Positions 23,398 to 38,395 of a stretch of DNA of 64,000 nt are shown here, piece after piece. The stretch's first letter is position 1, and each line of letters opens with the position of its first letter. The stretch comes from Coptis chinensis (lineage: Eukaryota > Streptophyta > Magnoliopsida > Ranunculales > Ranunculaceae), in the NCBI GenBank assembly GCA_015680905.1, contig CM027385.1, positions 81,923,501-81,987,500 on the forward strand, in the 5' to 3' direction. Under the pieces are notes generated by a model, which had not been told where the DNA came from, did no database searches, and saw only the letters and a program-made list of their open reading frames with translations. A program made the position numbers and the translations under genes.

Positions 23398-26300
23398 AGT
23401 GGTATCGAGAGCCTTGGTTAGAATAGCCTAGGGTGTTATCCGAATCTTGGTCGGAAGGTGTTTGATTTAAATTCCGAGAGAAGATTTGAGGTTAAATAAC
23501 TTGTAGAGAGGGACCATTCCGTGAACACTCGCGATGATGAGTCCGAATAGGAAGAACTACACTATCCGGAAAGTCGGGATGGAAGACTTGCTTTATCATG
23601 AGGACTGCACAACCCATTGAGAATGGGGAGTAAAACCGATACGATCCGATGCCGATTGGAAGACGCTTTGATGAAAAGCCGATTGGGTGCATTAGACAAC
23701 GGATTGACAACAATGTAATCCGCCTTGTATCCCCAAGAGACCACTTCTTTCACCGGTGGAAGATTTTTAGAAGACCTCAACGAGAAGACAAGAAAGGACG
23801 ACGAATAGCTCCCGCCACTCGGAGATCCTTGTTACGTAAAAGCAAGAGAGAGGCAAAAGCGTAAAACCATCTCACTCTGTAGATGATGACAAAGAAAATC
23901 TAGGAGCCGAAAGCGGAACCTCCTAAGAAAGACTTGTCGCAATTATGCGGTATCCATGGCCACTTCAAATATGAATGCATAGAATTGAAGAGGGATGAGA
24001 AGACTAGTAACCGCATATGAAGACAAGTTAGAGTTGAAAGAAAGCACCACGGTAGAGACGCGCCAGTGATATCGCTTCACATGGTGAAGTAGGAATCAGG
24101 TCGGAAGGTGACGAAGTTATGCTTGAGCACTTCATGCCGGGAGTGTGAGTGGGTGGTAGATACAGTGCTTTACCACGCCACACCCACAAGAGTTTCTTCA
24201 CTACCTACAAATCCGGTGATTTTGGTGAGGTGAAGATGGGCAACGATGGAGTCTCAAGATTATAGGCATTGGAGATGTTCATATAGAAACCAATGTCGGC
24301 TACACCTGACACTCAAGGATGTAAGACATGTCCCCGACATACGGTTGCTAATTTAATTTCGGCTGGGAAATTAGATGATGATGGCTTTGTAAACTCGTTT
24401 GGTAGCGGGTATGGAAACCGGAAGAGGTTCCATTGTAGCAGCCAGAGGAAAGAAAACTTGCTCTCTTTACAAAACACGAGCTAGTTTGTGTAAAGCGGTT
24501 TAACGCGCGAGAAGTTTTTCATCCGAATCGTGGCACAAGATCGCGGTCACATGGGCATAAAAGGGATGGAAGTTCTTGCTAAGCAAAAGGCCATGCCATG
24601 CGGACATTAAAAGGTACACATTTAAATACATGTACTCATTGTTTGGTAGGAAAGCAACACAGGTGTCTTTCCAAAGATTCCCGTCTCACGAGAAAGCGAT
24701 TAATCGCCCTGAACTAGTGCATACTGGACTTATGTGGTCCTATGAGAGTGAAGTCCCACCGGGGAGCTTTCGACTTTTGACATTCATTGATGATCGCCAA
24801 GAAAGATATGGGTCTATAGTCCGAAGACCAAGGATGAAGTACTTGGCGTGTTTGAGAAATTCCACAAAGATGGTGGAAAGAGAGACCGGAAGTTGTTGAA
24901 GTGTATTCGCCGGATAATGGGGTGAGTACATTGGGCCATTTGAAGAGTATTGCGAGTCATGGGATTCATCATGAGCGCACCGTTCCCAAGACACCGCAAA
25001 TGGAATGGAATAGCAGAGAGAATGAACCGCACCATTGTAGAGGATAAGATGCATGCTATCTCACTCTAAGCTACCTAGAAGCTCTTGGGTAGAAGCAATG
25101 CGTCTGGTAGCGTGCATGTGATCAACTGTCACCCAAGAAAGCCTCTGAATAGTGATTATCCAGGAGAGTATGGTCAGCAAGAGATGTTGATTATGGATAC
25201 TTGAGGGTATTTGGGTGCGGGGCATTTGTGCATATTCCGGGATGAGAGATCCAAGCTTGATGACAAAGCCAAGCAAAGTGCATTTTTCTCGGGTTATGGA
25301 GATGAAAAGTTTGGTTACAAACTCTATGATCCGATTAACAAGAAGGTAATCGAAGTCGAGATGTTGTGTTCTGGAAGACCAAACCATAGCAGACTTTGAG
25401 GAGGTGAGAAGCTACAAGCTTTCACCAATGATCTTGTTGATTCGTAACCGGAAGTTCCTACCGTGGAACGTCGCGTATGCATTGAGAATGCGAGAACCAT
25501 GAGTTTGAAGCTCATGATTTGAGAATCCTATTGCTCATGATGGGATAGAACCTATTGGTATAGAAGATCTGAGATGAGATGCATGAACCACCACCGAAAG
25601 CAAGCGAAGTGCATCCTCACGGGCACCGCGGAGGGGGCAAGGAGGTCCGACAGAGAGAGACTAGCTTCAACCAGGTATCCACCACATAATGCGTGCTACC
25701 ATCGGATGGTGGAGAACCTATGTACTATCAAGAGGCACTTGAAGCGTACGAGACAAAGAAAAGTGGTCAAGGCCATGATGACGAGATGGATTCTTTGCAT
25801 GTTAATCACACTTCTATGAAGTTAGTCGAGAAACCCACGAGGGGAGAAAAGTTCTCAAGAATAAGTGGATATACAAAGTCAAGCATGGGAGAACAATCCT
25901 CACCCAAGGCACAAAGCTCGCCTTTGTTGTGGAAGGGATTCGGTCAAAGGAAAGGGATTGACTTTGATGAGATTTTCTCTCCGTAGTGGAAGATGACTTC
26001 TATCCGGGTGGTATTGGGTATGGCCGCAAGTATGAACCTAGAGGTTGAGCGACTAGATGTTAAGATGCTTTTCTTCATGGAGACCTTGAAGAAGATGTCT
26101 ACATGGACCACCCAGAGGGTTTGAGGTCAAAGGCAAGGAGCACCTAGTATGCAAGTCGATAAAGAGCTTGTATGGGTTGAAGCAAGCACCGAGACGGGTG
26201 GTACATAAAGTTTGACTCCTTTATGGTGAAGCAAGGATACAAGAAGTCCGCTTCCGATCATCAGGCGTTTGTTCGAGAGATTTCCGGATGGAGATTTCAT

Positions 26301-27326
26301 CAGGCTATTGCCGTATGTGGATGATATGTCGATAGTTGGCCCAAACATCAACAAGATATCCAAGCCGAAGAAAGACTTGAGTAAGTCCTTTGAGATGAAG
26401 GATTTGGGTCAAGCAAAGCAGATATTGGGATCGCGGATCACCGCGGATGTAAAGAGTGGAAAGTTGTGGCTTTTCAAGAAAGCTACATTGGAAGCGTGTT
26501 GAAGAGATTCAACATGGATCAAGCTGCCGGTCGGTTGTCCGCTTGGTGGCCGCCCGCATGACCAAAGAGATGTGTCCTAAGGGTGAGCATGAGAGAGTCG
26601 GATGGAAAAGATTCCTTATGCATCCGCAGATGGCGGTTTGATGTATGCCATGGTGTGTACTAGGCCGGATATTGCTTTCGCGCGTTGGGGTGGTAAGCGA
26701 TTGCCATCAAACCGGTAAAGAACATTGGGAAGGTGTTAAGTGGATATTGAGATATCTCAAAGGCACTTCCAAATCATGTTTGTGCTTTGGTGGAAGTAAG
26801 CCCTTACTTGAAGGCTAATCGATGGAGACATGGCAGTGATGTTGACTCGATGAAGTCCACCTCCGGTTATCCGTTACTTTTGCGGGGGAGGTTTCTTGGC
26901 AATCTAAGTTGCAAAAGTGTGTTGCCCTCTCCACTTCTGAGTCGAAAGTATATTGCAGCCATCGAAAGTGTTGCAAAAGAGTTGCTATGGATGAAGAGGT
27001 TCTTCGACGAACTAGGGCTAAAGCGTAAAACGTTTGTAGTTCTATGTGATGATCGAGCGCCATCCACTTGAGCAAGAATCCGAAGTTTTCATTCTAGATC
27101 CAAGCACATACATATGCGTATATCGATTAGAGAGAAGTCTTTCGAAGACAAGCATTTGTGTATCGAGAAGATCCATACCGACAAGAACGGGTCGGATATG
27201 ATGACCAAAGTCTTACCGAAAGGTAAGTTTGATGTTTGTTGTCTTTATTGCCGGAATGGCGCGACACTCCTCCTATTGATTTGGCAATTGCATGGAGGTA
27301 GCCCCCTCATCGCTCGGGGGGGAGAT

Positions 27327-27997
27327 TGTGGAGTTATCCCTCACATGAGAGAAACCGAGTCAGGATGTGAAACGGGCTTAATTCGCCGCATCGCAGACAA
27401 GTCGCGCCCGATCGATAGCGACTTCAAATTTCAGAGCTCCAAGAACATGGCGACCAGCGCGCAAAGCGCGGCCAATGTCGAGGTTCGTAGCGAGCGCCGG
27501 CGCTTCGGAGAGCGCGCCGGCGCCAGGTCAGTATTTTTCGTGGGCTTGCTACAAGATATCGCGAATTTGGTTTTGGAGATAAAACCAAAAATCAAGGTTT
27601 TGGAAAACCTAAGCTAATGGAAACCAAACAAGTCGGAAGGATTGGAATCCGGACTAAAACAAAGAGAGAACCTTTACAGATACAACCCCGTGAAAGAGAT
27701 AAGAGTGATCTAGTAAGGTGAGACCTGTAAGGAGAGATTGTAATCTTCCTTCCTACTTTATTAAGAACTGGCTCTTGTGGAAGTAGGCATCATTGGCGAA
27801 ACCACGGTAAATCTTTGTGTTGTGGGTTTGTTGTTTAACCGCTTTACATTATTATTTTTGTTGATAGTTGTTTAGCGAAGTTGGGCATGTTAGTATAGGT
27901 TGTAGTTGATATTTAGATTTTGTCCGGAGTTGAATTGTGTTCATACAAGTTATCTGTGTAGTGGGGGAACCGATTGGTATTGGTGTAATCCCCAACA
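27327..27997 (+). repeat. 3' LTR of the copia element
   Basis: It is 671 bp, starts TGTGGAGTTATCCCTCACAT and ends GTAATCCCCAACA. It follows the G-run polypurine tract at about 27,314-27,326. Confidence 0.9.
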
Positions 27998-28002
27998 GTA
28001 GT

Positions 28003-30195
28003 CTACACTCTACACTAGATTATACTAATATATATCTTCAACCTCAAGAATCAAGACAACTTACTCATACAGAAAATATAAGCACGACGAAAATCCCTCC
28101 CAAGTCCCAACTCCAACAAAGTGATGACCAACCATAAATGGAAATCTTTGATGCGATTTTCGATAAATGTTGCCATTGTTTTCTGATGCATTGGAGTATC
28201 ACTTGCCATGTCTCCAATCTACACGTATGATAACATGGCTGGACTAAAATGTAAAGTCTAATAAATAAAATTTAGTAATATATAAATGACCGTTTTGAGT
28301 TTTTATATTAATAATGTTTGGCTATGGTCTGGTTCCGATTCTGATCCGTTTTTTTTTTTGTTTAAAAATTATTCGGTTCTGATTCTATATGGTCCGGGTT
28401 TTTTAGTATTCATTTTTAAACAGTTTCTAAAAATAGGAACCGAAACCATGATTATTTCTAAGGTTTCAGTTAAATGGGTACCCATCGACACCCTTACACC
28501 CTATAAATTTTCTTTATTTACTAAATTTTGGAAAACTAACAATTTAAATGGAGAAATTATAGTGTAACACAATTGTGTTAAGTATGACACAAGCCAATTT
28601 AACAACAGTAAGCCACGTCTGAAACAACCTAAAAAACTTAGAGAAGATGGTAAACCACTAAAAAAAACAACATTTTTTCTCCTCTTCCCCCTCTCCACTA
28701 CGAGCAAGCCGCCAACCTCCGCCTTTACTGAAAAAATACCACCGGCAACTACAAGTGATGCGGCCACCATCGTCTTTTACTCTCTTTCTCATCTTTGTAC
28801 TATCTTTAAATTACTTGTCTTCTTCCTTTAAAGTGGTACTTTTTCTCTTTAAGACACCTCCACCACCATTGCCACCCACCCCAACAATAAACACGAGTTT
28901 GTCGAGTTAAATAGGTTGATTTTGTGTTCAATTGGATGAAATGATTTATGCAATATGATTTATGGTTTTCCCAACTAAAAAATTCATAAACAATAAAAAT
29001 TATTTGTTTAAATTACCAATTAGTGTGAAATTAAACTTATTTGCAACCAATTAGTGTGAAATTAAACTTATTTGCAAATTGTTCTAGCTTGGAGAGTGTT
29101 TATGGTTTGAATTGAAAGAGAGCTAGTTGTCGACGATGCACACAATAAATGATGGTCATGGAATCATTTTTTTTTGGTATCGGCTATGGGCACTTTCTAT
29201 TTTGTGTTGGGCAGACCCAAAAAAAAATTATTACAAGTTTGTCATGATTGCCTTAAAATACATGTTTTGTATTGAGCACCCCCAACTACACCACCGGTAA
29301 CCTATTGCAACCTCCTATTACCCTTACCCTCAAAGACCCAACTTCTTTGTCTTCTCAAATACTCCCCAATTTTAAAATTGTCAAGTTCTCAACAACAAAC
29401 ACAATTAAAAATGTTGATTTCAATTAAAAAAAACACAATTATATCAATTAAAAGACACATAGAATAAAAATGATGACATTACATAAGATTTCATTACATT
29501 GCTCCACAAATATCAAATTTAATCGATAAAAGTTTGAAAAATCCATATTAATTGCGTTTTTATTTGATGTAATTTAAAAAAAAAAAAATGAAATCAAAGT
29601 TCTCTAAATTCCAAAAACATATTTCTGCCTGGACGGTCCAGACTGATCACTCTATAGTGCATTGAATCGATGTGGTGGAGTCATTTAGAACTAGACTAAT
29701 CAATATGGTAGCGTCGTTTTGGGGTATATGTCCAGCGATTTGGTGGAGTCAGTTTGGAAATGTCTTCAATTTAGGCTTAGGGCAATCCCATAAAACACTC
29801 CCAAATGACTCAACCATATCGCGTTTTAGTGCATTAATTTGACCACACAAAGTCGTTCAATTGGAAATCATTTAAACCACATTCCAACGATGTGGTGGAG
29901 TCTGCCCAAAAGTGTGCTGGAATTTTATGTTCCAAACGACACTGCAACATCGTTCAAAACCCAACTTCAGTGATGTGGTGGAGACGCATCTATTCAACAT
30001 CCACTTAGCCATAAATCCATACCAATGCAAACAATAATTCATGATACCTCTGAACCGTTTGCGGTATGGTCCCCCCACACACAACCACCACACACGTATT
30101 CGTACTATTATTCTACAACCAAGGAATAAGAATCATTGATTATTACACCCCAGTCAGATGTGAAATAGGTGTAGACTTTTGTAGAACAAGTATTA
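28003..30195. other. Unassigned duplicated sequence right of the copia site, copy A
   Basis: No gene is visible. The open frame on the minus strand at 28,501-28,770 is shared with copy B but changes length through indels and looks non-coding. A 31-bp direct repeat with core AATTAGTGTGAAATTAAACT occurs at 29,015-29,045 and 29,046-29,076. GATGTGGTGGAG-type words recur near 29,665, 29,887 and 29,972. The remainder is AT-rich. Confidence 0.4.
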
Positions 30196-30878
30196 GGGGT
30201 CGTTTGTTTTTCTGAGTCTCTGAATGCTGAATGCTAAATGGCCCATCTTCTGAATGCTAAATGTTGATTGCTGAATTCTAAAAAACATGTTTGTTTTCTG
30301 TTAGAATAACCTGGCTCTAAAGGCTAAATATAAATCATTCGGACAATTTTACTCATGCTATCTATTTTATACACTAACTTGATTTCTTGTAAAACAAAAT
30401 ATATATTATATTTGAGGAGGGGAGATGGATTATCGAATAAAAGAAATGATAAATAAATTTATTTAAAATATGCTTTCACAAATATATTTTAACGGTTTAT
30501 TTTCATATTTTGTTTACTTTCAGAAAATATATATGTAATTATTCTATTTTTAACAAAGTGGATATCATTCACCCAAAAAAATGAAAAACCCCGTGACGCC
30601 AACATCAAATTTTGAAAAACCTATTTTGAAGTTATAAAAATCAATGTAAGAAAGTAGATGGGTTCTTGAGATTGGGTTCTTAAGAAAGGGGAAGAAGGGA
30701 CTTTCTCGTTTCAAGTATTAGAATTCAGCATTCAGGAGAAATTTTGGTGCTGAATGCTAAAAATATCATTGAATGCTTAAACTACTTAAAAAAAACAAAC
30801 AAGTTTTGAGCCTCAGAATACTTAAAACTTAAGTTTAAGTGGCTCTCAATGTTGAATTCAAAAAAAAACAAACAACCC
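30196..30878. mobile_element. PIF/Harbinger-type MITE, copy A
   Basis: It is flanked by TTA on both sides (30,193-30,195 and 30,879-30,881). The termini are GGGGTCGTTTGTTTTTCTGA and, on the reverse of the right end, GGGTTGTTTGTTTTTTTTTG. The TTA target duplication and GGG-x-TGTTTG-type ends fit Tourist/Harbinger elements. The interior has repeated TGAATGCTAAATG words. It is 683 bp with no coding capacity. Confidence 0.8.
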
Positions 30879-30958
30879 TTAAGCTCATTCAATACATTAA
30901 TACACAAGGCTCAAGTCATTTCACTAAGAACATATTAGTGCAATGCAAATCAACCTTA

Positions 30959-31423
30959 GAGCATTCCCAATGCAGGTGGATATAGTGGGAATGTGGTAAC
31001 ATTCACCTCTTTATGGTTCAAAACATTTGCCCAATGCAAAGGTGAATATCAAAGTGACTATTTTTCCAAGTCAAAATAAAGGTGAAACCTTCAACTAAGA
31101 TAGTGGCTGAGTTGTGAACTTCGGACGAAATGTTGGATTTCGTCTTGTGTGTTTTTTTTAAAAAAAAATCGGTTTTTTTTTTCGAACGGAATGTTTCATT
31201 CCGTCAAATGTTTTTTCGTTTTTTTAACTTCGGGACGGGATGTTTCATTTCCCAAGCATTTTTTTTCGATTTTTACATTCAGACGGAATCCAACATCCCG
31301 TCCGAGATTAATATTCACCTTTGCATTAGGCTGCCTCACCTTGTTTTTCACCAAAACGGTTGAAAATAGGAGAAATTAAGTCTATGTGGAGGTGAATAAC
31401 ATTGACATGCATTGGGAATACTC
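30959..31423. mobile_element. PIF/Harbinger-type MITE with GAGCATTCCCAATGCA ends
   Basis: The target duplication TTA is at 30,956-30,958 and 31,424-31,426. The left end is GAGCATTCCCAATGCA. The right end reversed is GAGTATTCCCAATGCA. It is 465 bp and non-coding. GACGGAATG/GACGGGATG words recur inside. It lies just outside the part of copy A that can be compared with copy B. Confidence 0.85.
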
Positions 31424-31843
31424 TTACAACAATGACTTTTCACTCTCTCTCAACATCAACCTTACAATAAAGGTGTTACGTTGGATACCCATTATTCATT
31501 CCTCTTCGCTTCAATGGACGCCGTGAAAGACAAAATGAAGGGCCTCATTAAAAAAGAGTCAACAACTATTTATCCTCTTCCTAAGATTGAGTAATCCCAA
31601 GATTAGAAAAGCCATTGTTGACGTTGCTAGTGGTGTTGAGTTGTTGGAATGTGTTAGGTTTTAATTCTAAGAAGAAAATGGGGAGATGTGGGTTGTGTTT
31701 TCATATGTGCTAACATAATTAGAATGTCTTTGATTAAAACCTTTCGTGCTTGAAGAAATTCTCTTGAGAATGATATGAAACACAATCTTGAAGAATAATT
31801 CTTGAGCGGAGGCGATGATGAAGATGAAATTTTGTGCAAAATA

Positions 31844-31995
31844 AATTTGTGGACAGACGACTGTTTGCTATCAACAAGACATCAACTGCTAATTGGTGGA
31901 GTAACTGCCCGAAAATACTATTTAACTGTCTGGAAAAACTATTTAGCTGCCCAAAAATTGAACTGACCAATAAAAAGATGGTCTGTCCACAAATT
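31844..31995. mobile_element. MITE with TTTGTGGACAG termini, single copy
   Basis: The ends are AATTTGTGGACAGACGAC and GGTCTGTCCACAAATT. Read on the minus strand, it aligns along its length with the elements at 20,105 and 55,589 (shared inner words CCACCAATTA and CAACTG). This third, differently oriented copy shows that the sequence is a mobile family rather than part of the duplication alone. Confidence 0.65.
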
Positions 31996-32368
31996 CGTTC
32001 TCAATTTTGTGCGGAGAAAAGATGAAACCAAAACTTTCATGATTTCTTTTGGTTTGGGTTATTTAGAGTGGGTGGTGTACTGGTGTACTAGAGCGTGTGT
32101 AGTGGACTAGTGGCCAACACAATTGCAAACCCTCAATTTGGGCCTGGGTCTGCCCAACACAAAATGGCGTCCACATTATATCTGGTGATTCCTACGATGT
32201 GTCAATGTTCTGTTCGATGGTGTTATATTGAAGAGTAACACCTCGTGTGACATTAGAACGACTCATTTTTAAATGCGGTGATTCTAGAAAGGCGAGAAAT
32301 CTGTCAAGTTTCCATAATATCGGATCAACCCAAGAAAATGAGGAAAGAGCTAGTGCCATTTTATTGTT

Positions 32369-32545
32369 CACGTGGACAAAGAAACAAAAATGTGAAAAAA
32401 CTTCCAAACGCCAAACATTTTTTGTGCACGTTGTGAATTAACTCACCATGTTCCACGTGCCAAAGATTATTTCAATTTCCGCCGATTTCGTGTCCGACTA
32501 TTACATTAAAAAATATGGACCCCACAATGCAAATTTGTATAAAAC
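32369..32545 (+). promoter_or_regulatory. JAZ8-like promoter: two G-boxes and a TATA box
   Basis: CACGTG occurs at 32,369-32,374 and 32,454-32,459. TATAAAAC at about 32,538-32,545 lies roughly 150 bp before the ATG at 32,693. CACGTG is the core site bound by MYC2-type bHLH factors, which in characterised plants activate JAZ genes in the jasmonate feedback loop. Positions are read directly. The regulator is inferred. Confidence 0.6.
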
Positions 32546-32692
32546 ACGTTTACAATACACACTCTCTTCCCCCTCCTAAGTCAATACCTTCCTCTTTTTC
32601 TTCATTGTTCTAGGCGTTCTTCCCTTTGTCTTCTTAGAGCAAGTTTATTTATTCAAGAAGTGGGATTTGGTTTGCATATTTTTTTTCCCCTA

Positions 32693-34277
32693 ATGAAGGA
32701 GACATCTGTACCATTAGCTATGAGGAGAAACTGTAATTTGGACCTATGCCTTGTTCCTCCAGCTGCAGCTTTATCAACTTCTGGTGGTGATGCTGGTCGT
32801 GATTCCATGTAAGTCATATTGTTTTTCTGCTACTTTCATACATATATATGATTTTGCTATAGTAGTTCTTGTGCAACTCACTTTTAAGTTCTCGCCCCAT
32901 GGTCCATCCATGGAGAGTCTAGTATAATGAAAAAAACGTTTAAGCTCATTGAAACATTTCTTGCCTTAAGCTCTTAACTCAATCAACCTCAAAAAAATTC
33001 ATGATTTTCGAAGGTTTTTTGGACGGAGATTTTGCTTTACACCTTTGCATCTCTTTACATGGCTAGTTTGGATTTTCGCGTATAGTAATTATTTGTCTAA
33101 GACGATATATGCATTTGATCGAGTCTATGCCGTGGTGGACCAGTACGTAATTATATATGTACTTTCCGACATCATAGTGAATTACTAGTACTGCATGTGA
33201 GTCTATAATGGAGTCAATCATATCAAATCTTTAGGGGTGCATGATCCATGTTTGCCTTGAATCTTGGTGGTACTACATACTCTATTAGCTTTACCGATCT
33301 TTGTCATCTGTAACATATTGTATAGTACTGAAATGTTAACATTTTTTTTTTCCATATATTAATTTTCTGAAGGAACAAAGAAATTCGTGAAAAGCAACAT
33401 CAGCAGCTGACAATTTTTTATAATGGAAGGATTAATGTACTGGATGTAACAGAATTTCAGGTACGTTTAACTGTCTTTACTTTCTTCAATCTTCAGACCT
33501 CTGCTTTTCATTCGTTTGCAGAAGGACGATGAGAGTTTGTTAGTTAATTGACTTAGCTCAGGTCCTCTTTTGTGTATTGCCACTTGGAATTTTGTTTCTT
33601 TTGGTCCACGTGAATGCTTGGGCTTTTTATACCTCGTAGGCTCGTATGTTGTCATGTTGTGAACACAGTGATGAAAAAGGGCCGACCAGAAATCATGTTT
33701 TGTGGGCTTGAAGTTAGTAAAACCTGGAAGAACACTGTTTCATCACACATTTCACGTTTGAGACTGTCTAAACTTTTTGGTTGAAAGAGACAGAGAGAGG
33801 TGCGGGGGTGGCCAATTTCGAAAATCCAAACCATAGTCAAATTTGTTCGGCAATCTTTTGCTTTTTACCGAACACAGCCTAAATTAACGTAAGCAATACT
33901 ATGAGTCCTTGTTTAAGTTACTTCTTAGTTAACTTACACAGTTACATTAGGACAAAGTGACAAACTACGTAGTTCATTCTAGTTGAAGTATGGAGGAGTT
34001 CACAATCAAATGTTTAGTGATAATTTTGTTTAAAGATTAAGTTTACTGATAATTCGGTTTTAATTAAATGCAGGCTAGAGCAATCATATACCATGCAAGG
34101 AGAGAAACTGATGAAAAGTTGAGAAGTCCACATGATTCTCATTCAGAACCTGCATCACCATACCTTCAATCTCAACTGCATAGTCCAAATGGCGTGCTTA
34201 TGAAGAAGTCTCTTCAAAGTTTCCTTCAGAAGAGAAAAAATAGAATCAAATCAACTAATTCTCCTTACCAGAGATAG
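32693..34277 (+). CDS. TIFY/JAZ repressor, JAZ7/JAZ8-like
   Basis: JAZ proteins repress MYC-type transcription factors in jasmonate signalling in the nucleus. Exons are 32,693-32,808, 33,373-33,460 and 34,074-34,277 (408 nt, 135 aa), all with GT-AG borders and phases that join. An N-terminal EAR-like motif, LDLCL (residues about 15-19), could recruit TOPLESS directly. The TIFY/ZIM domain is QQLTIFYNGRINVLDVTEFQ at about residues 48-67, followed by ARAIIYHARRE. The C-terminal Jas motif is KKSLQSFLQKRKNRI with the SPY ending. The degron core LPIARR that precedes SLxxFLxKRKxR in canonical JAZ proteins is missing and VLMKK stands there instead, as in Arabidopsis JAZ7/JAZ8. Those proteins resist jasmonate-triggered degradation, so the same is inferred here. 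Short length also fits. There are no lesions. It is the best-preserved gene in the window. Confidence 0.92.
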
Positions 34278-35727
34278 CTAACTGCATCTTCGTTTTTAGC
34301 ATAGCGGGTCATCTGTTTTTTCTCCAATGGGATTGCACGTTGTTTAGGCTAGAACCTGATGTCTATGGAATGAGAATCTTGGAGAGATTCTTAATAGCAC
34401 CCATTAGTTGTTGTTGTTTGTTTGTTTGTTTGTATCTGATGAACACCCATTGGTTGTTCTAGTTCAGGCTTGCTATGTATCATTGGAACTTTATAATTGG
34501 GAAGATTTTTCCCCTTAATACTACGCAACGATTTAAATTGGTTTGAATGGTTAGTAGGTAGAAATTTTCAGCAAAATTGTCATGTTTATTAAGCAGTCGG
34601 GATTTTGATTGATACGTCTTTTAGACGCGTGTACACACTTCTATGCAAGAAAAATAAAGATGTGGCAATGGGGGCGGGGGTCTGGTGTGCATAGCCTGTC
34701 TGTTATGACGGTTTGTGTGAAGAAACCCAAATTCTCGAATAGCTCAGGAAGAACTAATAGCATAAACTATAATAACATGTAACACATTTCTGAGTTGTTT
34801 CTTACCATGTCTATAATCTAAAGTGAGGGCAGTGGAATGCAAAAACAGGGTCTGGTGTGCATAGCTTCTAGTTTACGAAATCAATTTGTCGGCTCATAGG
34901 TTAGCTCCATGGGTTCCAAGAGATGCGGATGATGGATCACCCTACAATGTTCTTGTGAATGACTATGTACATGGTCCAATGCCTTGCTCAAGTGTAACAA
35001 AATCTACAGAAGTCACTATTTAACCAATGTCAAGTAAGTTAAATTGGCTGGAAATCGACCAGGTATGGATAAGTTTCACGTCATGTGTTCATCAGGATAA
35101 ACATGTTTTGGTGCAGGGATACGGAGACAGTAACTTTCACAGTAAGAATGTAAGATGTGGTAACTATTTGAAACAAGCCAAAAATTTAAGGAACAATGCA
35201 TTAATTGTTAGACTGACAAAAATTAAGTTTAAAGCACTCCCTGAGTCCTGAGATGTTAAATCTTACATATAAATTCATCAGAATATGTTTATAAGAGATA
35301 GACTGATTAATGAGGGGCTGTCCCAGTGAAACAGGAGGCTCGTAAAGCGGTGACGGGTGGAGTAAGCAAACTGCATGGATTCTACTGTCAGTTTCCTAAA
35401 ATTTGTTTAAGCTTTCTGTAAACCAAAAGCTGATGACTTTCCAGGTCCAGAAAAGGTTTCTAAAGCTTCATAATAAGCAACGCATAAGTTTTAACAGCCT
35501 TATTTTGATATCAATATTAAGGTATTAAAGACAGACTATACAGTGAAGGCTGCAGCGGCCATCTATAAAATATCGTCCTTCATCATTGCAAATGCTTAAA
35601 ATGTGAAAGTATTATGACTCACTAAGTGAGTGCTCCAATTAACAGAGAGGCTCATGTACAAGTAAACTCAAACAACGTCGTCACTGCACCACTACATGGG
35701 CCAGTCTATGATTTTTGAAATATTTAT
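34278..35727. other. Unassigned sequence between JAZ8-like gene and glycolate oxidase relic
   Basis: It contains the JAZ 3' region, a TTGTTTG short tandem repeat near 34,417, and a 17-bp direct repeat, GGTCTGGTGTGCATAGC, at about 34,680 and 34,850. No coding region can be supported. It is probably the 3' flank of both convergent units. Confidence 0.35.

Positions 35728-38395
<2,668 letters not shown>

Larger units (their letters stand above)
22721..27997 (+). mobile_element. Ty1/copia LTR retrotransposon, copy A insertion, coding region decayed
   Basis: The element is flanked by GTAGT on both sides (22,716-22,720 and 27,998-28,002), with the single GTAGT empty site in copy B at about 61,516-61,520. 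LTRs are 22,721-23,397 and 27,327-27,997 with TGTTGGAG...CCCCAACA ends; the 3' LTR start has lost one T. A primer-binding site like that for initiator tRNA-Met follows the 5' LTR (TGGTATCGAGAGC, 23,400-23,412). A G-rich polypurine tract precedes the 3' LTR. The domain order is copia: pre-integrase (NLISAGKLDDDGF near 24,345), integrase remnants (24,700-25,350), reverse transcriptase (near 25,950-26,330, YVDDMSIVGPN) and RNase H (SRKYIAAIESVAKELLWMKR near 26,945). Frameshifts occur every 100-250 bp, so no polyprotein is made. Confidence 0.93.
7411..30481 (+). repeat. Segmental duplication, copy A
   Basis: From the hAT-like element at 7,411 to at least 30,481 the sequence is collinear with 47,069-64,000 in the same orientation. 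It contains the same genes, introns, MITEs and intergenic DNA with scattered substitutions and short indels. It differs by two insertions that copy B lacks: a Helitron at 8,755-13,098 and a copia element at 22,721-27,997. It lacks the Helitron found in copy B at 57,146-60,462. The left limit coincides with the outer end of the hAT-like element. The right limit is beyond the window in copy B. Confidence 0.95.

Noticed and set aside
22716..28002. Possibility that the copia element is a solo insertion of an intact, active retrotransposon
   Set aside because: Ends, LTRs and target duplication are good, but every coding domain is frame-broken, so it cannot be autonomous as read.
28501..28770. Minus-strand ORF MVAASLVVAGGIFS, also at 61,886-62,284
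   Set aside because: Its length changes through indels between copies, its composition is low-complexity, and there is no domain or splice context.
31130..31379. Phenylalanine-rich ORFs
   Set aside because: They lie inside a non-coding Harbinger-type MITE with T-runs.
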